Shown piece by piece: positions 1-8,464 of a stretch of 64,000 nt of DNA (position 1 is its first letter; each line of letters starts with the position of its first letter). The notes beneath the pieces were generated by a model. That model searched no databases, had not been told where the DNA came from, and saw only the letters and a list, made by a program, of their open reading frames with translations. The DNA is from Burkholderiaceae bacterium (GTDB lineage Bacteria; Pseudomonadota; Gammaproteobacteria; Burkholderiales; Burkholderiaceae_C): positions 1-64,000 of the forward strand of contig JAIESX010000002.1 of NCBI GenBank assembly GCA_019745555.1, in the 5' to 3' direction. The position numbers and the translations under genes are program-made.

Positions 1-1185
<1,185 letters not shown>

Positions 1186-1243
1186 CCGGCGCGATAATCA
1201 CGAACGGGGCCCAGTGCCCCGTTTTGCATTTCCGCAGCTCCCC

Positions 1244-2107
1244 ATGATCTGGCAGACCACCCGTTTCCCCATCGCCCTGTCCCGGCCGCAGGTCATGGGC
1301 ATCGTCAACATCACTCCCGATTCCTTCTCGGACGGCGGCAGCCACCCGGACACGCGTTCGGCGCTGGCGCATTGCGAACAGCTGCTCAAGGACGGCGCCG
1401 ACATCCTCGACCTCGGTGCCGAGTCCACCCGCCCAGGGGCCGTCCAGGTGCCGGTGGTGCAGGAGCTGGACCGCCTGCTGCCCGTGCTGCGGGAGGTGCT
1501 CAAGCTCGGTGTGCCGGTGTCCATCGACACCTACAAGCCGCGCGTGATGAAGGCCGCGCTCGATCTGGGCGCGGACATCGTCAACGACATCTGGGCCCTG
1601 CGCTGGCAGGATACAGCCGATCCACTCGACGGTCGCGCAGTCGTCGCGGGTCATCCGTCTTGCGGTGTGTGCCTCATGCACATGCACGGCGAACCGCGGA
1701 CCATGCAGGTCAGCCCCATGGAGGGTGATGTGCTGCCGGCGGTGTCGACTTTCCTGGCCAATGCAGCCCAGGACCTGCGAACACGCGGTGTGGCCCAGGA
1801 GCGCATCGTGCTCGACCCCGGCATCGGTTTCGGCAAGACGGTGGCGCAGAACTTCTCGCTGCTGGCGCGCCAGGGCGAGCTGCTGGGGCTGGGCTATGCT
1901 CTGCTGGCCGGCTGGTCGCGCAAGTCCTCGCTGGGGGCCGTGGCGGGCCCGCGCCCGGGCAGCGTGGGACCGGCAGGACAGCACGAACGCATGGCGCCCA
2001 GCATCGCGGCGGCGCTGCTGGCCGTGGAGCGTGGTGCCGCCATCGTGCGTGTGCACGACGTCAGGGCAACCGTGCAGGCGCTGCAGGTGCTCGCAGCTAT
2101 AAAATGA
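1244..2107 (+). CDS. folP: Dihydropteroate synthase
   Basis: Condenses 6-hydroxymethyl-dihydropterin diphosphate with p-aminobenzoate to give dihydropteroate in folate synthesis; it is the sulfonamide target. Family signatures are VMGIVNITPDSFSDGG near the N-terminus, ESTRPGA, IDTYKPRV, GIGFGKT and SRKSSLG near the C-terminus. The open frame extends upstream into ftsH, but the ATG at 1244, right before the conserved core, gives a normal length of 287 residues. It lies 58 bp after ftsH and 37 bp before glmM and is probably cotranscribed with both. Confidence 0.96.
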   Translation: MIWQTTRFPIALSRPQVMGIVNITPDSFSDGGSHPDTRSALAHCEQLLKDGADILDLGAESTRPGAVQVPVVQELDRLLPVLREVLKLGVPVSIDTYKPRVMKAALDLGADIVNDIWALRWQDTADPLDGRAVVAGHPSCGVCLMHMHGEPRTMQVSPMEGDVLPAVSTFLANAAQDLRTRGVAQERIVLDPGIGFGKTVAQNFSLLARQGELLGLGYALLAGWSRKSSLGAVAGPRPGSVGPAGQHERMAPSIAAALLAVERGAAIVRVHDVRATVQALQVLAAIK

Positions 2108-2144
2108 ATAGCATCCAACAACATCGACAGACAGGGACCCAGAG

Positions 2145-3473
2145 ATGAGCAGGAAATACTTCGGCACCGACGGCATCCGCGGCACCGTGGGGCAGGACCC
2201 CATCACGCCGGACTTCGTGTTGCGTCTGGCGCATGCCGTGGGTCGGGTGCTCAAGCGCAGCGAGGAGCGGCCCGTGGTGCTGATCGGCAAGGACACCCGC
2301 ATCTCGGGCTATATGCTGGAAAGCGCGCTCGAGTCCGGCTTCAACTCGGCCGGGGTGGACGTGGTGCTGCTCGGCCCTCTGCCCACGCCGGGCGTGGCTT
2401 ACCTCACGCGCGCGCAACGGGCCTCGCTGGGGGTGGTCATCAGTGCCAGCCACAACGCCTATCCGGACAACGGCATCAAGTTCTTCAGTGCCCAGGGCAC
2501 CAAGCTGCCCGATGTCTGGGAACTGGCCGTGGAGGCCGCGCTCGACGAGCCGCCGGTCTGGGTGGACTCGGCCAACCTGGGCCGCGCGCGCCGGCTCGAC
2601 GATGCCTCGGGCCGTTACATCGAGTTCTGCAAGAGTACCTTTGCCGGCGACCTCACGCTCAAGGGGCTGAAGATCGTGGTCGACGCCGCGCACGGCGCGG
2701 CCTACCAGATCGCCCCCAAGGTCTTCCATGAACTCGGGGCCGAGGTCGTGGCCATCGGCTGCGCACCGGACGGCCTGAACATCAACCACGAGGTCGGAGC
2801 CACCCACACCGAAGCCCTGGTGGCCGCCGTCAAGGCACACCAGGCTGATTACGGCGTGGCGCTCGATGGCGATGCAGACCGCCTGATGATGGTCGACGCC
2901 GCGGGGCGTCTCTACAACGGTGACGAGCTGCTCTACCTCATGGTCGATGACCGCCTGGGCCGCGACGAGCATGTGCCAGGGGTGGTGGGCACGCTCATGA
3001 CGAACATGGCCGTGGAGGTGGCGCTGAAGAAGCGTGGCGTGCAGTTTGTGCGTGCCAAGGTCGGCGACCGCTATGTGCTGGAGGAACTGCACAAGCACCA
3101 GTGGCTGCTGGGCGGCGAGGGCTCGGGCCACCTGCTGGCGCTGGACAAGCAGACCACGGGCGACGGTCTGGTCTCGGCCCTGCAGGTCCTGCAGACCTGC
3201 GTGCGCAGCGAGAAAACCATGGCCGAACTGCTGGCCGGCGTCACGCTGTTCCCGCAGACCCTGATCAATGTGCGCCTGCAGCCGGGCGTGGACTGGAAGG
3301 CCAACACAGGCCTGAGCAGCGAGACCCGGGCCGTCGAGACCGAACTCGGCGACAGCGGCCGTGTGCTGATCCGCGCCAGCGGCACCGAGCCCCTGGTGCG
3401 TGTGATGGTCGAGGCGCGCGACGCGAAGCAGGCTCAGGCCTGCGCCGAGCGTCTGGCCGCGACCCTGCGCTGA
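2145..3473 (+). CDS. glmM: Phosphoglucosamine mutase
   Basis: Interconverts glucosamine-6-phosphate and glucosamine-1-phosphate on the way to UDP-GlcNAc for peptidoglycan and LPS. The 442-residue length is standard. Visible are the N-terminal FGTDGIRG, the catalytic phosphoserine loop [12 protein letters not shown], the metal loop DGDADR and the C-terminal phosphate-binding [12 protein letters not shown]. The start at 2145 follows a purine-rich stretch (agagatg). Its 3' end is convergent with the arsenic operon, 3 bp from the acr3 stop codon. Confidence 0.97.
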   Translation: MSRKYFGTDGIRGTVGQDPITPDFVLRLAHAVGRVLKRSEERPVVLIGKDTRISGYMLESALESGFNSAGVDVVLLGPLPTPGVAYLTRAQRASLGVVISASHNAYPDNGIKFFSAQGTKLPDVWELAVEAALDEPPVWVDSANLGRARRLDDASGRYIEFCKSTFAGDLTLKGLKIVVDAAHGAAYQIAPKVFHELGAEVVAIGCAPDGLNINHEVGATHTEALVAAVKAHQADYGVALDGDADRLMMVDAAGRLYNGDELLYLMVDDRLGRDEHVPGVVGTLMTNMAVEVALKKRGVQFVRAKVGDRYVLEELHKHQWLLGGEGSGHLLALDKQTTGDGLVSALQVLQTCVRSEKTMAELLAGVTLFPQTLINVRLQPGVDWKANTGLSSETRAVETELGDSGRVLIRASGTEPLVRVMVEARDAKQAQACAERLAATLR

Positions 3474-3476
3474 GCT

Positions 3477-4496
3477 TCAGGCTCGCGCGGGCCGCGGTGC
3501 CCAGGCGTTGACCATGGCGACCAGCGAGAGCATCACCGGGACCTCGACCAGCACACCGACCACCGTGGCCAGGGCGGCGCCCGAGTTCAGTCCGAACAGC
3601 GAGATGGCCACCGCCACGGCGAGCTCGAAGAAGTTCGACGTGCCGATCAGGCAGGCCGGACCGGCCACATCGTGCGGCAGCTTGAGCCAGCGCGCGGCGT
3701 ACCAGCTCAGGAAGAAGATGCCGTAGGTCTGCAGGATCAGCGGCACGGCAATCAGCACGATGACCTGGGGTTTGGCCACGATGGTGCCGGCCTGGAAGCC
3801 GAACAGCAGTACCACGGTGGCGATCAGGCCCACGATGGACCAGGGCTTGAGCCGGCCCACAAACCTGCCCAAGGCCTGGGGCCCGCCACCCCGCAGCTGC
3901 CGGCGTGTCACCATGCCGGCAGCCAGCGGCAGCACCACGTAAAGCACGGTCGAGAGCAGCAGCGTTTCCCAGGGCACGGTGATCTTCGTCACACCCAGCA
4001 GGAAGGCGGCAATCGGTGCGAAGGCCACCACCATGATGAGGTCGTTCACCGACACCTGGACCAGGGTGTAGTTGGCGTCACCCCTGACCAGCTGGCTCCA
4101 GACGAAGACCATGGCTGTGCAGGGGGCGACTCCCAGCAGGATCATGCCGGCGATGTACTCGCTCGCCGATTGCGGATCGACCCAGGGTGCGAACAGGTAG
4201 TGAAAGAAAAGCACGCCCAGCGCTGCCATGGTGAAGGGTTTGATGAGCCAGTTCACCACCAGGGTCAACAGCAGGCCGCGAGGCTTGCGCCCCACATCCT
4301 TGATGGCCGACCAGTCGATCTGGATCATCATCGGATAGATCATCACCCAGATGAAGACAGCAACCACCAGGTTGACATGCGCGATCTCGATGGCAGCGAC
4401 CATCTGGAACAGGCCGGGCAGCAGCAGGCCCAGGCCCACGCCGGTGGCGATACCCAGCGCGACCCACAGGGTCAGGAAGCGTTCGAACAAACCCAT
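3477..4496 (-). CDS. acr3: ACR3-type arsenite efflux permease
   Basis: Inner-membrane carrier that expels arsenite. The 339-residue protein is almost entirely hydrophobic, with about ten membrane segments. It carries the ACR3 hallmark [13 protein letters not shown], whose cysteine is needed for transport in the family, and the typical N-terminal block [10 protein letters not shown]. It belongs to the bile/arsenite/riboflavin transporter superfamily, not the ArsB antiporter family. It is the last gene of the minus-strand order arsR-arsI-arsC-acr3, 11 bp after arsC. Confidence 0.93.
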   Translation of the reverse strand: MGLFERFLTLWVALGIATGVGLGLLLPGLFQMVAAIEIAHVNLVVAVFIWVMIYPMMIQIDWSAIKDVGRKPRGLLLTLVVNWLIKPFTMAALGVLFFHYLFAPWVDPQSASEYIAGMILLGVAPCTAMVFVWSQLVRGDANYTLVQVSVNDLIMVVAFAPIAAFLLGVTKITVPWETLLLSTVLYVVLPLAAGMVTRRQLRGGGPQALGRFVGRLKPWSIVGLIATVVLLFGFQAGTIVAKPQVIVLIAVPLILQTYGIFFLSWYAARWLKLPHDVAGPACLIGTSNFFELAVAVAISLFGLNSGAALATVVGVLVEVPVMLSLVAMVNAWAPRPARA

Positions 4497-4507
4497 GGCG
4501 CTGTGCC

Positions 4508-5014
4508 TCAGTCTTTCTGGCCGAGCTCGCGGGCGCTTTGCTGGATCAACTGGCTGGCCAGCTTCTCCGGGGGCAGACTGACCAGCAGGTCCAGGCGCCG
4601 CTTGATCGCCTGCAGCGTCCGGCGGAAGGCCTCCAGCTTCTGCTCTTCGCTGCCCTGGGCTTCGGAAGGATCGGCATAACCCCAGTGGGCCGTGGCCGGG
4701 TGGCCGGGCCAGATGGGGCAGACCTCGCCGGCCGCGTTGTCACAGACCGTGATGATCAGGTCCATCTGCGGCGCGCCCGCGCCGGCGAACTCGTCCCAGC
4801 TCTTGCTGCGCAAGCCCTCGGTGGAGATACCGGCGGTGCGCAGCACCTGCAGGCCCAGGGGGTTGGGCTGCTGGTTCTCGCGCGGGCTGCTGCCGGCCGA
4901 CCAGGCCTTGAAGCGGCCGCCGCCGATGTGGTTCAGCGTGGCCTCGGCCAGGATGCTGCGCGCCGAGTTGTGCGTGCAGAGGAAAAGGACGTTCAGGGGT
5001 GTCGGGGTGTTCAT
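4508..5014 (-). CDS. arsC: Arsenate reductase, low-molecular-weight phosphatase (thioredoxin-linked) type
   Basis: Reduces arsenate to arsenite for export by Acr3. The N-terminal loop CTHNSARS is a CX5R phosphatase P-loop with C13 and R19. Two further cysteines, C91 and C99, match the redox relay of thioredoxin-coupled ArsC enzymes (C10/C82/C89 in the staphylococcal enzyme), although their spacing here is one residue longer. At 168 residues it is longer than the ~131-residue Gram-positive type and fits proteobacterial members. Cotranscribed with arsI and acr3. Confidence 0.93.
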   Translation of the reverse strand: MNTPTPLNVLFLCTHNSARSILAEATLNHIGGGRFKAWSAGSSPRENQQPNPLGLQVLRTAGISTEGLRSKSWDEFAGAGAPQMDLIITVCDNAAGEVCPIWPGHPATAHWGYADPSEAQGSEEQKLEAFRRTLQAIKRRLDLLVSLPPEKLASQLIQQSARELGQKD

Positions 5015-5042
5015 GATGGGGCGGGGAGGGGCGCGTGGAAGT

Positions 5043-5561
5043 TCAGCAGCAGGACGTGTTGTTCTTGGAGGTCGGATTTGCCGTGGGCGCGCAGCAGGAT
5101 GTGCGGGCGGCGGGCGTCATGGTGACCGGAGTCACCGTTGCTTTCGGGGCACAGCAGGCCGCGGCCTCTTCAGGCGAGGCGGCCTTCTGGCTGAAGACCG
5201 GGATGTTGTCCAGCGTCTGGAACTGCTCCCAGGCGATGCCCTGCGGGTCGGTGATCCAGTACTTGTCGCTGCGCGCATAGCAACAGCTGGTCTCGCCCTC
5301 GTCGAGCAGGGCCATGTCGGCCTGGCGGGCCTGGGCCTTGAGCGCCTGCAGCTCCTCGGCCGTTTCGACCTGGATGCCCAGATGGTCCACACCGGGTTTG
5401 TCGCCGCGGGTGGAGATGGCAAAGTTCAGCGGCGGATCCTGCAGCATCCATTTGGCGTAGTCGCTCTCGGTGCGCGCGGGTTGCTGCTGGAACATGGCCG
5501 TGTAGAACGCGATGTTCTGCGCGAGATCTTCGACATGCAGGTGGAGGTGGAAGCGTTTCAT
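5043..5561 (-). CDS. arsI: ArsI-like C-As lyase / CadI family VOC protein with cysteine-rich tail
   Basis: Vicinal-oxygen-chelate fold protein; ArsI enzymes cleave the C-As bond of trivalent methyl- and aromatic arsenicals using non-haem iron. The pattern of ArsI is present: histidines at 5/7, H60 in GVDHLG and E112 in AWEQFQ as metal ligands, and the vicinal pair C93-C94 (ETSCCYARSDKYW) for arsenic binding. About 40 residues beyond the usual end form a Pro/Ala/Thr-rich tail with three more CC pairs (136-137, 156-157, 171-172). The start is supported by AGGAG six bases upstream. Second gene of the ars operon. A CadI (cadmium-induced) role cannot be excluded by sequence alone. Confidence 0.85.
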   Translation of the reverse strand: MKRFHLHLHVEDLAQNIAFYTAMFQQQPARTESDYAKWMLQDPPLNFAISTRGDKPGVDHLGIQVETAEELQALKAQARQADMALLDEGETSCCYARSDKYWITDPQGIAWEQFQTLDNIPVFSQKAASPEEAAACCAPKATVTPVTMTPAARTSCCAPTANPTSKNNTSCC

Positions 5562-5585
5562 GGGGAGCTCCTGGAAAAAAGGGGT

Positions 5586-5933
5586 TCAGCAGCAGACGGC
5601 CTTGCGGCTGCGGGTCGGAACGGCCTCGCAGACGCCGCCCTGGCAGCAGTGCTCGGTCAGATAGGCCAGCAGGGCGTCCATCTGCGCAAAGTTGGCGCGG
5701 TAGACCAGATGGCGCCCGTCGGGCTGGCTGGCAGCCAGCCCGGCGTGGACCAGTTCCTTGAGATGGAAGGAGAGGGCGCTGGGGCTGATCTCCAACTGCT
5801 CGGCCAGCACGCCGGGCGTGAGGCCCTCGGGGCCGGCCACCACCAGGGCGCGGAAGGCGCGCAGGCGCTGGGCCTGGGCCAGGGCAGCCAGGGAGTTCAG
5901 CGCCTCGGCTTCGCTGTACTTGGTTTTCTTCAT
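5586..5933 (-). CDS. arsR: ArsR family arsenic-responsive repressor
   Basis: Winged-helix SmtB/ArsR repressor released from DNA by As(III)/Sb(III). The recognition helix region reads ISPSALSFHLKEL. The inducer site is the C-terminal type: C96, C97 and C102 in HCCQGGVC, matching the C95/C96/C102 arrangement known from the Acidithiobacillus ferrooxidans ArsR, with another CC at the extreme C-terminus. 115 residues. First gene of the operon; the operator-like inverted repeat begins three bases before its start codon. Confidence 0.93.
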   Translation of the reverse strand: MKKTKYSEAEALNSLAALAQAQRLRAFRALVVAGPEGLTPGVLAEQLEISPSALSFHLKELVHAGLAASQPDGRHLVYRANFAQMDALLAYLTEHCCQGGVCEAVPTRSRKAVCC

Positions 5934-5935
5934 TT

Positions 5936-5969
5936 TTCAATAATACTTGAAATATTGAAATGAAAGCAA
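5936..5969 (-). promoter_or_regulatory. ars operon promoter with ArsR operator-like inverted repeat
   Basis: The arms TTCAATA (5936-5942) and TATTGAA (5953-5959) form a perfect inverted repeat, and TTCAA-N6-TTGAA (5936-5951) is nested in it. On the minus strand TATTAT (5945-5940) can serve as -10, with TTGCTT (5969-5964) as a poor -35 at 18 bp spacing. The repeat therefore lies across the -10/spacer, where a repressor would block RNA polymerase. The A/T-rich stretch stands out from its GC-rich surroundings. Confidence 0.7.
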
Positions 5970-5990
5970 GCCTGGTGCGAGCAGCCGGTT

Positions 5991-6030
5991 GCGTCACCGA
6001 TCTGTCATGTCTCCGCCATAAAGGCGTCAC
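5991..6030 (+). promoter_or_regulatory. Tandem Pho box before the orphan gene at 6054
   Basis: Four PhoB-type heptamers lie at exact 11-bp steps: GCGTCAC (5991), CTGTCAT (6002), CCGCCAT (6013, degenerate) and GCGTCAC (6024). The first pair matches the consensus CTGTCAT-N4-CTGTCAC. CATAAA at 6017-6022 could be a -10 for the upstream pair. The orientation points to the gene starting at 6054. Confidence 0.65.
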
Positions 6031-6053
6031 GTAGCGTCCCCACACTGGAGGCC

Positions 6054-6554
6054 ATGCAAGAGCGCAGCCTTTCATCTCCCAGTGAATCCGGTGAGGCCGG
6101 CGTCGTCCCTCTGGTCGGGCTGGGTACCGGCCGTCTGCGGGATTCAGGCTGGGCACCGGTCTTTGCGGAAGGGGCAGACCCTGCCGAGCCGGCGCGCACC
6201 CAGGTGCTGCACCACTGGGCGCTGTCCCCCGAGCAGCGGGCGGCGGGCCTGCTGTTCCAGCCGCTGGACGGCAACCCGCGTCACGGCGTACTCGCGCTCT
6301 TCGTCGACGAGGGCGAGTTGTACGGCGCCATCGAGATCGTCGAGCGTCAGGGGCGCTGGCTCGTGATGCCGGACGACCTGCGCGCGCGCAGCCTGGCCGT
6401 GGCGGCCATGGCGCAAGCGGGGCCATGCGGCTTTCTGCGCTCCAGCATTGCCGGCACGCCGGACCGGCGTTTCATCTTCTTCAACACCCTGCGCGACGGG
6501 GCCACGGCCACGATGGTCGAACGCCGCCGCGATGGAGGCATCGCCGTCACCTGA
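6054..6554 (+). CDS. Uncharacterised protein, probable Pho regulon member
   Basis: I do not recognise this 166-residue protein. It has no signal peptide or membrane segment and is probably cytoplasmic. The N-terminal 30 residues look disordered (Ser/Glu/Gly-rich). The middle (HGVLALFVDEGELYGAIEIVE) and the C-terminus (RRFIFFNTLRDGATATMVERR) alternate hydrophobic and charged residues as in a small beta-rich fold. The start is supported by GGAGG just upstream. It is preceded by a four-heptamer Pho box and followed at once by a strong terminator, so it may be transcribed alone under phosphate control, immediately before olsB and plcP. Confidence 0.7.
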   Translation: MQERSLSSPSESGEAGVVPLVGLGTGRLRDSGWAPVFAEGADPAEPARTQVLHHWALSPEQRAAGLLFQPLDGNPRHGVLALFVDEGELYGAIEIVERQGRWLVMPDDLRARSLAVAAMAQAGPCGFLRSSIAGTPDRRFIFFNTLRDGATATMVERRRDGGIAVT

Positions 6555-6564
6555 AGGATATCTG

Positions 6565-6588
6565 GCCCCGCTGACCCGGGGCTTTTTT
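6565..6588 (+). terminator. Rho-independent terminator after the orphan gene
   Basis: Stem GCCCCG (6565-6570) / CGGGGC (6577-6582), six-base loop, then six T residues (6583-6588). It lies 10 bp after the stop codon at 6554 and 42 bp before olsB, so it either separates the two units or lets partial read-through continue. Confidence 0.85.
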
Positions 6589-6629
6589 ACACCTGCAACC
6601 GATCACCCAAGCAGACCAAGGAGAGAAAA

Positions 6630-7454
6630 ATGAAAGAACTGCCCAATCCCACGTTCCCGCTGTCACCCGTCGCCCTGCCCAGGGGGTCGCTTCACCGCCA
6701 AGCTCAGGACCACACTCAGGCGCAGCGCGGCGGCATTGAAGTTTCGTGGGCGCGCCATCTCGATGAAGTCCGTGCGGCGCAGCGACTGAGGCACGACATC
6801 TTTGCCGGCGAGATGGGCGCGCGCCTGTCGACCAAGGTGCCGGGACATGACGTGGACCTGTTCGATGACTACTGCGAGCACCTGCTTGTGCGCGACCAGG
6901 AGTCGCAGCAGGTCATCGGCACCTACCGCGTGCTCACGCCCGAGCAGGCCCAGCGCATCGGCAGCACCTACAGCGAGCTGGAGTTCGACCTGACGCGTCT
7001 GCGCGCCCTGCGTGAGCGCATGGTGGAGCTGGGCCGCAGCTGCGTGCACCCGGACTTCCGCCATGGTGGCGTCATCATGGCCCTCTGGGGCGCACTGGCC
7101 GAATTCATGGTGCGCAATAAGCTCGACACCATGATCGGCTGCGCCAGCATTCCCATGCTGCACAACGGCGTGGTCAGCGGTGATGTGGCGGCCAGCATCT
7201 GGCGCCAGGTACGCGAGACGCATCTGGCCCCCATCGAGCACCAGGTCTGGCCGCGCCTGCCGCTGCCGGTCGATGAACTCGACAGCCATCTGGACGTGGA
7301 GCCGCCGGCGCTGATCAAGGGCTATCTGCGCCTGGGTGCCAAGGTGCTGGGTGCACCGGCCTGGGACCCGGATTTCAACAGTGCCGACCTGCCCATGCTC
7401 ATGCGCATTGCCGACCTGCCGGCGCGCTACCGCAAGCACTTCCTGGGGGCCTGA
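6630..7454 (+). CDS. olsB: OlsB-like ornithine/amino acid N-acyltransferase (GNAT fold)
   Basis: A 274-residue GNAT-type acyltransferase of the haemolysin/OlsB family. OlsB transfers a 3-hydroxyacyl chain from ACP to ornithine, the first step of phosphorus-free ornithine lipids. Family blocks visible are LRHDIFAGEMGARL, DVDLFDDYCEHLLVRD, GTYRVLTPEQAQ, ELGRSCVHPDFRHGGVIMALW and IGCASIPM. AAGGAG upstream of 6630 supports the start. It overlaps plcP in TGATG. No OlsA-type O-acyltransferase is present in the window. The substrate is inferred; other family members act on glutamine or glycine. Confidence 0.68.
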   Translation: MKELPNPTFPLSPVALPRGSLHRQAQDHTQAQRGGIEVSWARHLDEVRAAQRLRHDIFAGEMGARLSTKVPGHDVDLFDDYCEHLLVRDQESQQVIGTYRVLTPEQAQRIGSTYSELEFDLTRLRALRERMVELGRSCVHPDFRHGGVIMALWGALAEFMVRNKLDTMIGCASIPMLHNGVVSGDVAASIWRQVRETHLAPIEHQVWPRLPLPVDELDSHLDVEPPALIKGYLRLGAKVLGAPAWDPDFNSADLPMLMRIADLPARYRKHFLGA

Positions 7455-8326
7455 TGAAGCACCCGCTCGAACACGGCAGCAACTGGCTGGGCCATGCCAT
7501 GGAACGCAGCACGATGCACGACCCCGATGAAGACAAGGGCGGCACGCGCCGCTACCGCACGGTCTTCATCTCGGACCTGCACCTGGGCACGCCGGGCTGC
7601 CGCGCCGAGGAGCTGCTGGCCTTTCTCAAGGCCAGTTCCTGCGAGCAGCTCTACCTGGTGGGTGACATCATCGATGGCTGGCAGCTGCGCCGCCGCTGGT
7701 TCTGGCCCCAGGCGCACAACGACGTGGTGCAGAAGCTGCTGCGCGCCGCACGCAAGGGCTGCCGCGTGGTCTTCGTGCCGGGCAACCACGACGAGTTCGC
7801 GCGCGGCTTCATCGGCCACCAGTTCGGCGGCATTGAGGTGGTGGACGACGCCGTGCACACCACGGCCGCGGGCCAGCGCCTGTGGGTCACGCACGGCGAC
7901 TACTTCGACGGCGTGATCCAGTACGCCAAGTGGCTGGCCTATGTGGGCGACAACCTCTACGAATTTGCCCTGCGCCTGAACCGCTACCTCAACCACCTGC
8001 GCGCCAAGTTCGGCCTGCCCTACTGGTCGCTCTCGGCCTACCTCAAGCTCAAGGTCAAAAAGGCCGTGAGCTTCATCAACGACTTCGAGCAGGCCGTGGC
8101 GCATGAAGCACGCAAGCGCGGCCACCACGGCGTGGTCTGCGGCCACATCCACCACGCCGAGATCCGCGAGATCGAGGGTGTGCTCTACTGCAACGACGGC
8201 GACTGGGTCGAAAGCCTGACGGCCCTGGTCGAGCACCACGACGGCCGGCTGGAGATTCTGCGGTGGGGCGATATGGCTCCGGCCCGAGACCTGCAGCAGA
8301 GCGCGGGTGCGCCTGCCACGGCGTGA
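7454..8326 (+). CDS. plcP: PlcP-like metallophosphoesterase (phospholipase C candidate)
   Basis: Calcineurin-type metallophosphoesterase of the UDP-2,3-diacylglucosamine hydrolase-like group (COG2908). All metal motifs are present: SDLHLG (D41, H43), GDIIDGW, GNHDE, THGDYFD and GHIHHAE. The phrases GWQLRRRWFWPQAHNDVVQKLLR and YWSLSAYLKLKVKKAV resemble the rhizobial PlcP proteins. In phosphate starvation these hydrolyse phosphatidylcholine, -ethanolamine and -glycerol to diacylglycerol. The ATG at 7454 overlaps the olsB stop, implying coupling. A role as LpxH in lipid A synthesis is the main alternative, but the pairing with olsB and the surrounding Pho boxes favour PlcP. Confidence 0.68.
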   Translation: MKHPLEHGSNWLGHAMERSTMHDPDEDKGGTRRYRTVFISDLHLGTPGCRAEELLAFLKASSCEQLYLVGDIIDGWQLRRRWFWPQAHNDVVQKLLRAARKGCRVVFVPGNHDEFARGFIGHQFGGIEVVDDAVHTTAAGQRLWVTHGDYFDGVIQYAKWLAYVGDNLYEFALRLNRYLNHLRAKFGLPYWSLSAYLKLKVKKAVSFINDFEQAVAHEARKRGHHGVVCGHIHHAEIREIEGVLYCNDGDWVESLTALVEHHDGRLEILRWGDMAPARDLQQSAGAPATA

Positions 8327-8392
8327 CGATGGCACGGCCCCCGGTGTGCAGATGGACGTCCATCGTCCCCACGCTGGCGCCGGCCAACACGC

Positions 8393-8433
8393 ATGTCATA
8401 TAAATGTCATCAAGACTGTCAACAATCTGTCAT
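8393..8433 (+). promoter_or_regulatory. Tandem Pho boxes before ppk1
   Basis: Two 18-bp boxes, ATGTCATATAAATGTCAT (8393-8410) and CTGTCAACAATCTGTCAT (8416-8433), give heptamers at 8393, 8404, 8416 and 8427. This is a near-consensus PhoB binding region. AACAAT (8421-8426) is a possible -10 for the upstream box. Confidence 0.85.
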
Positions 8434-8464
8434 GACTTTCTCATCCACGCATCTGGAGTCCAGG

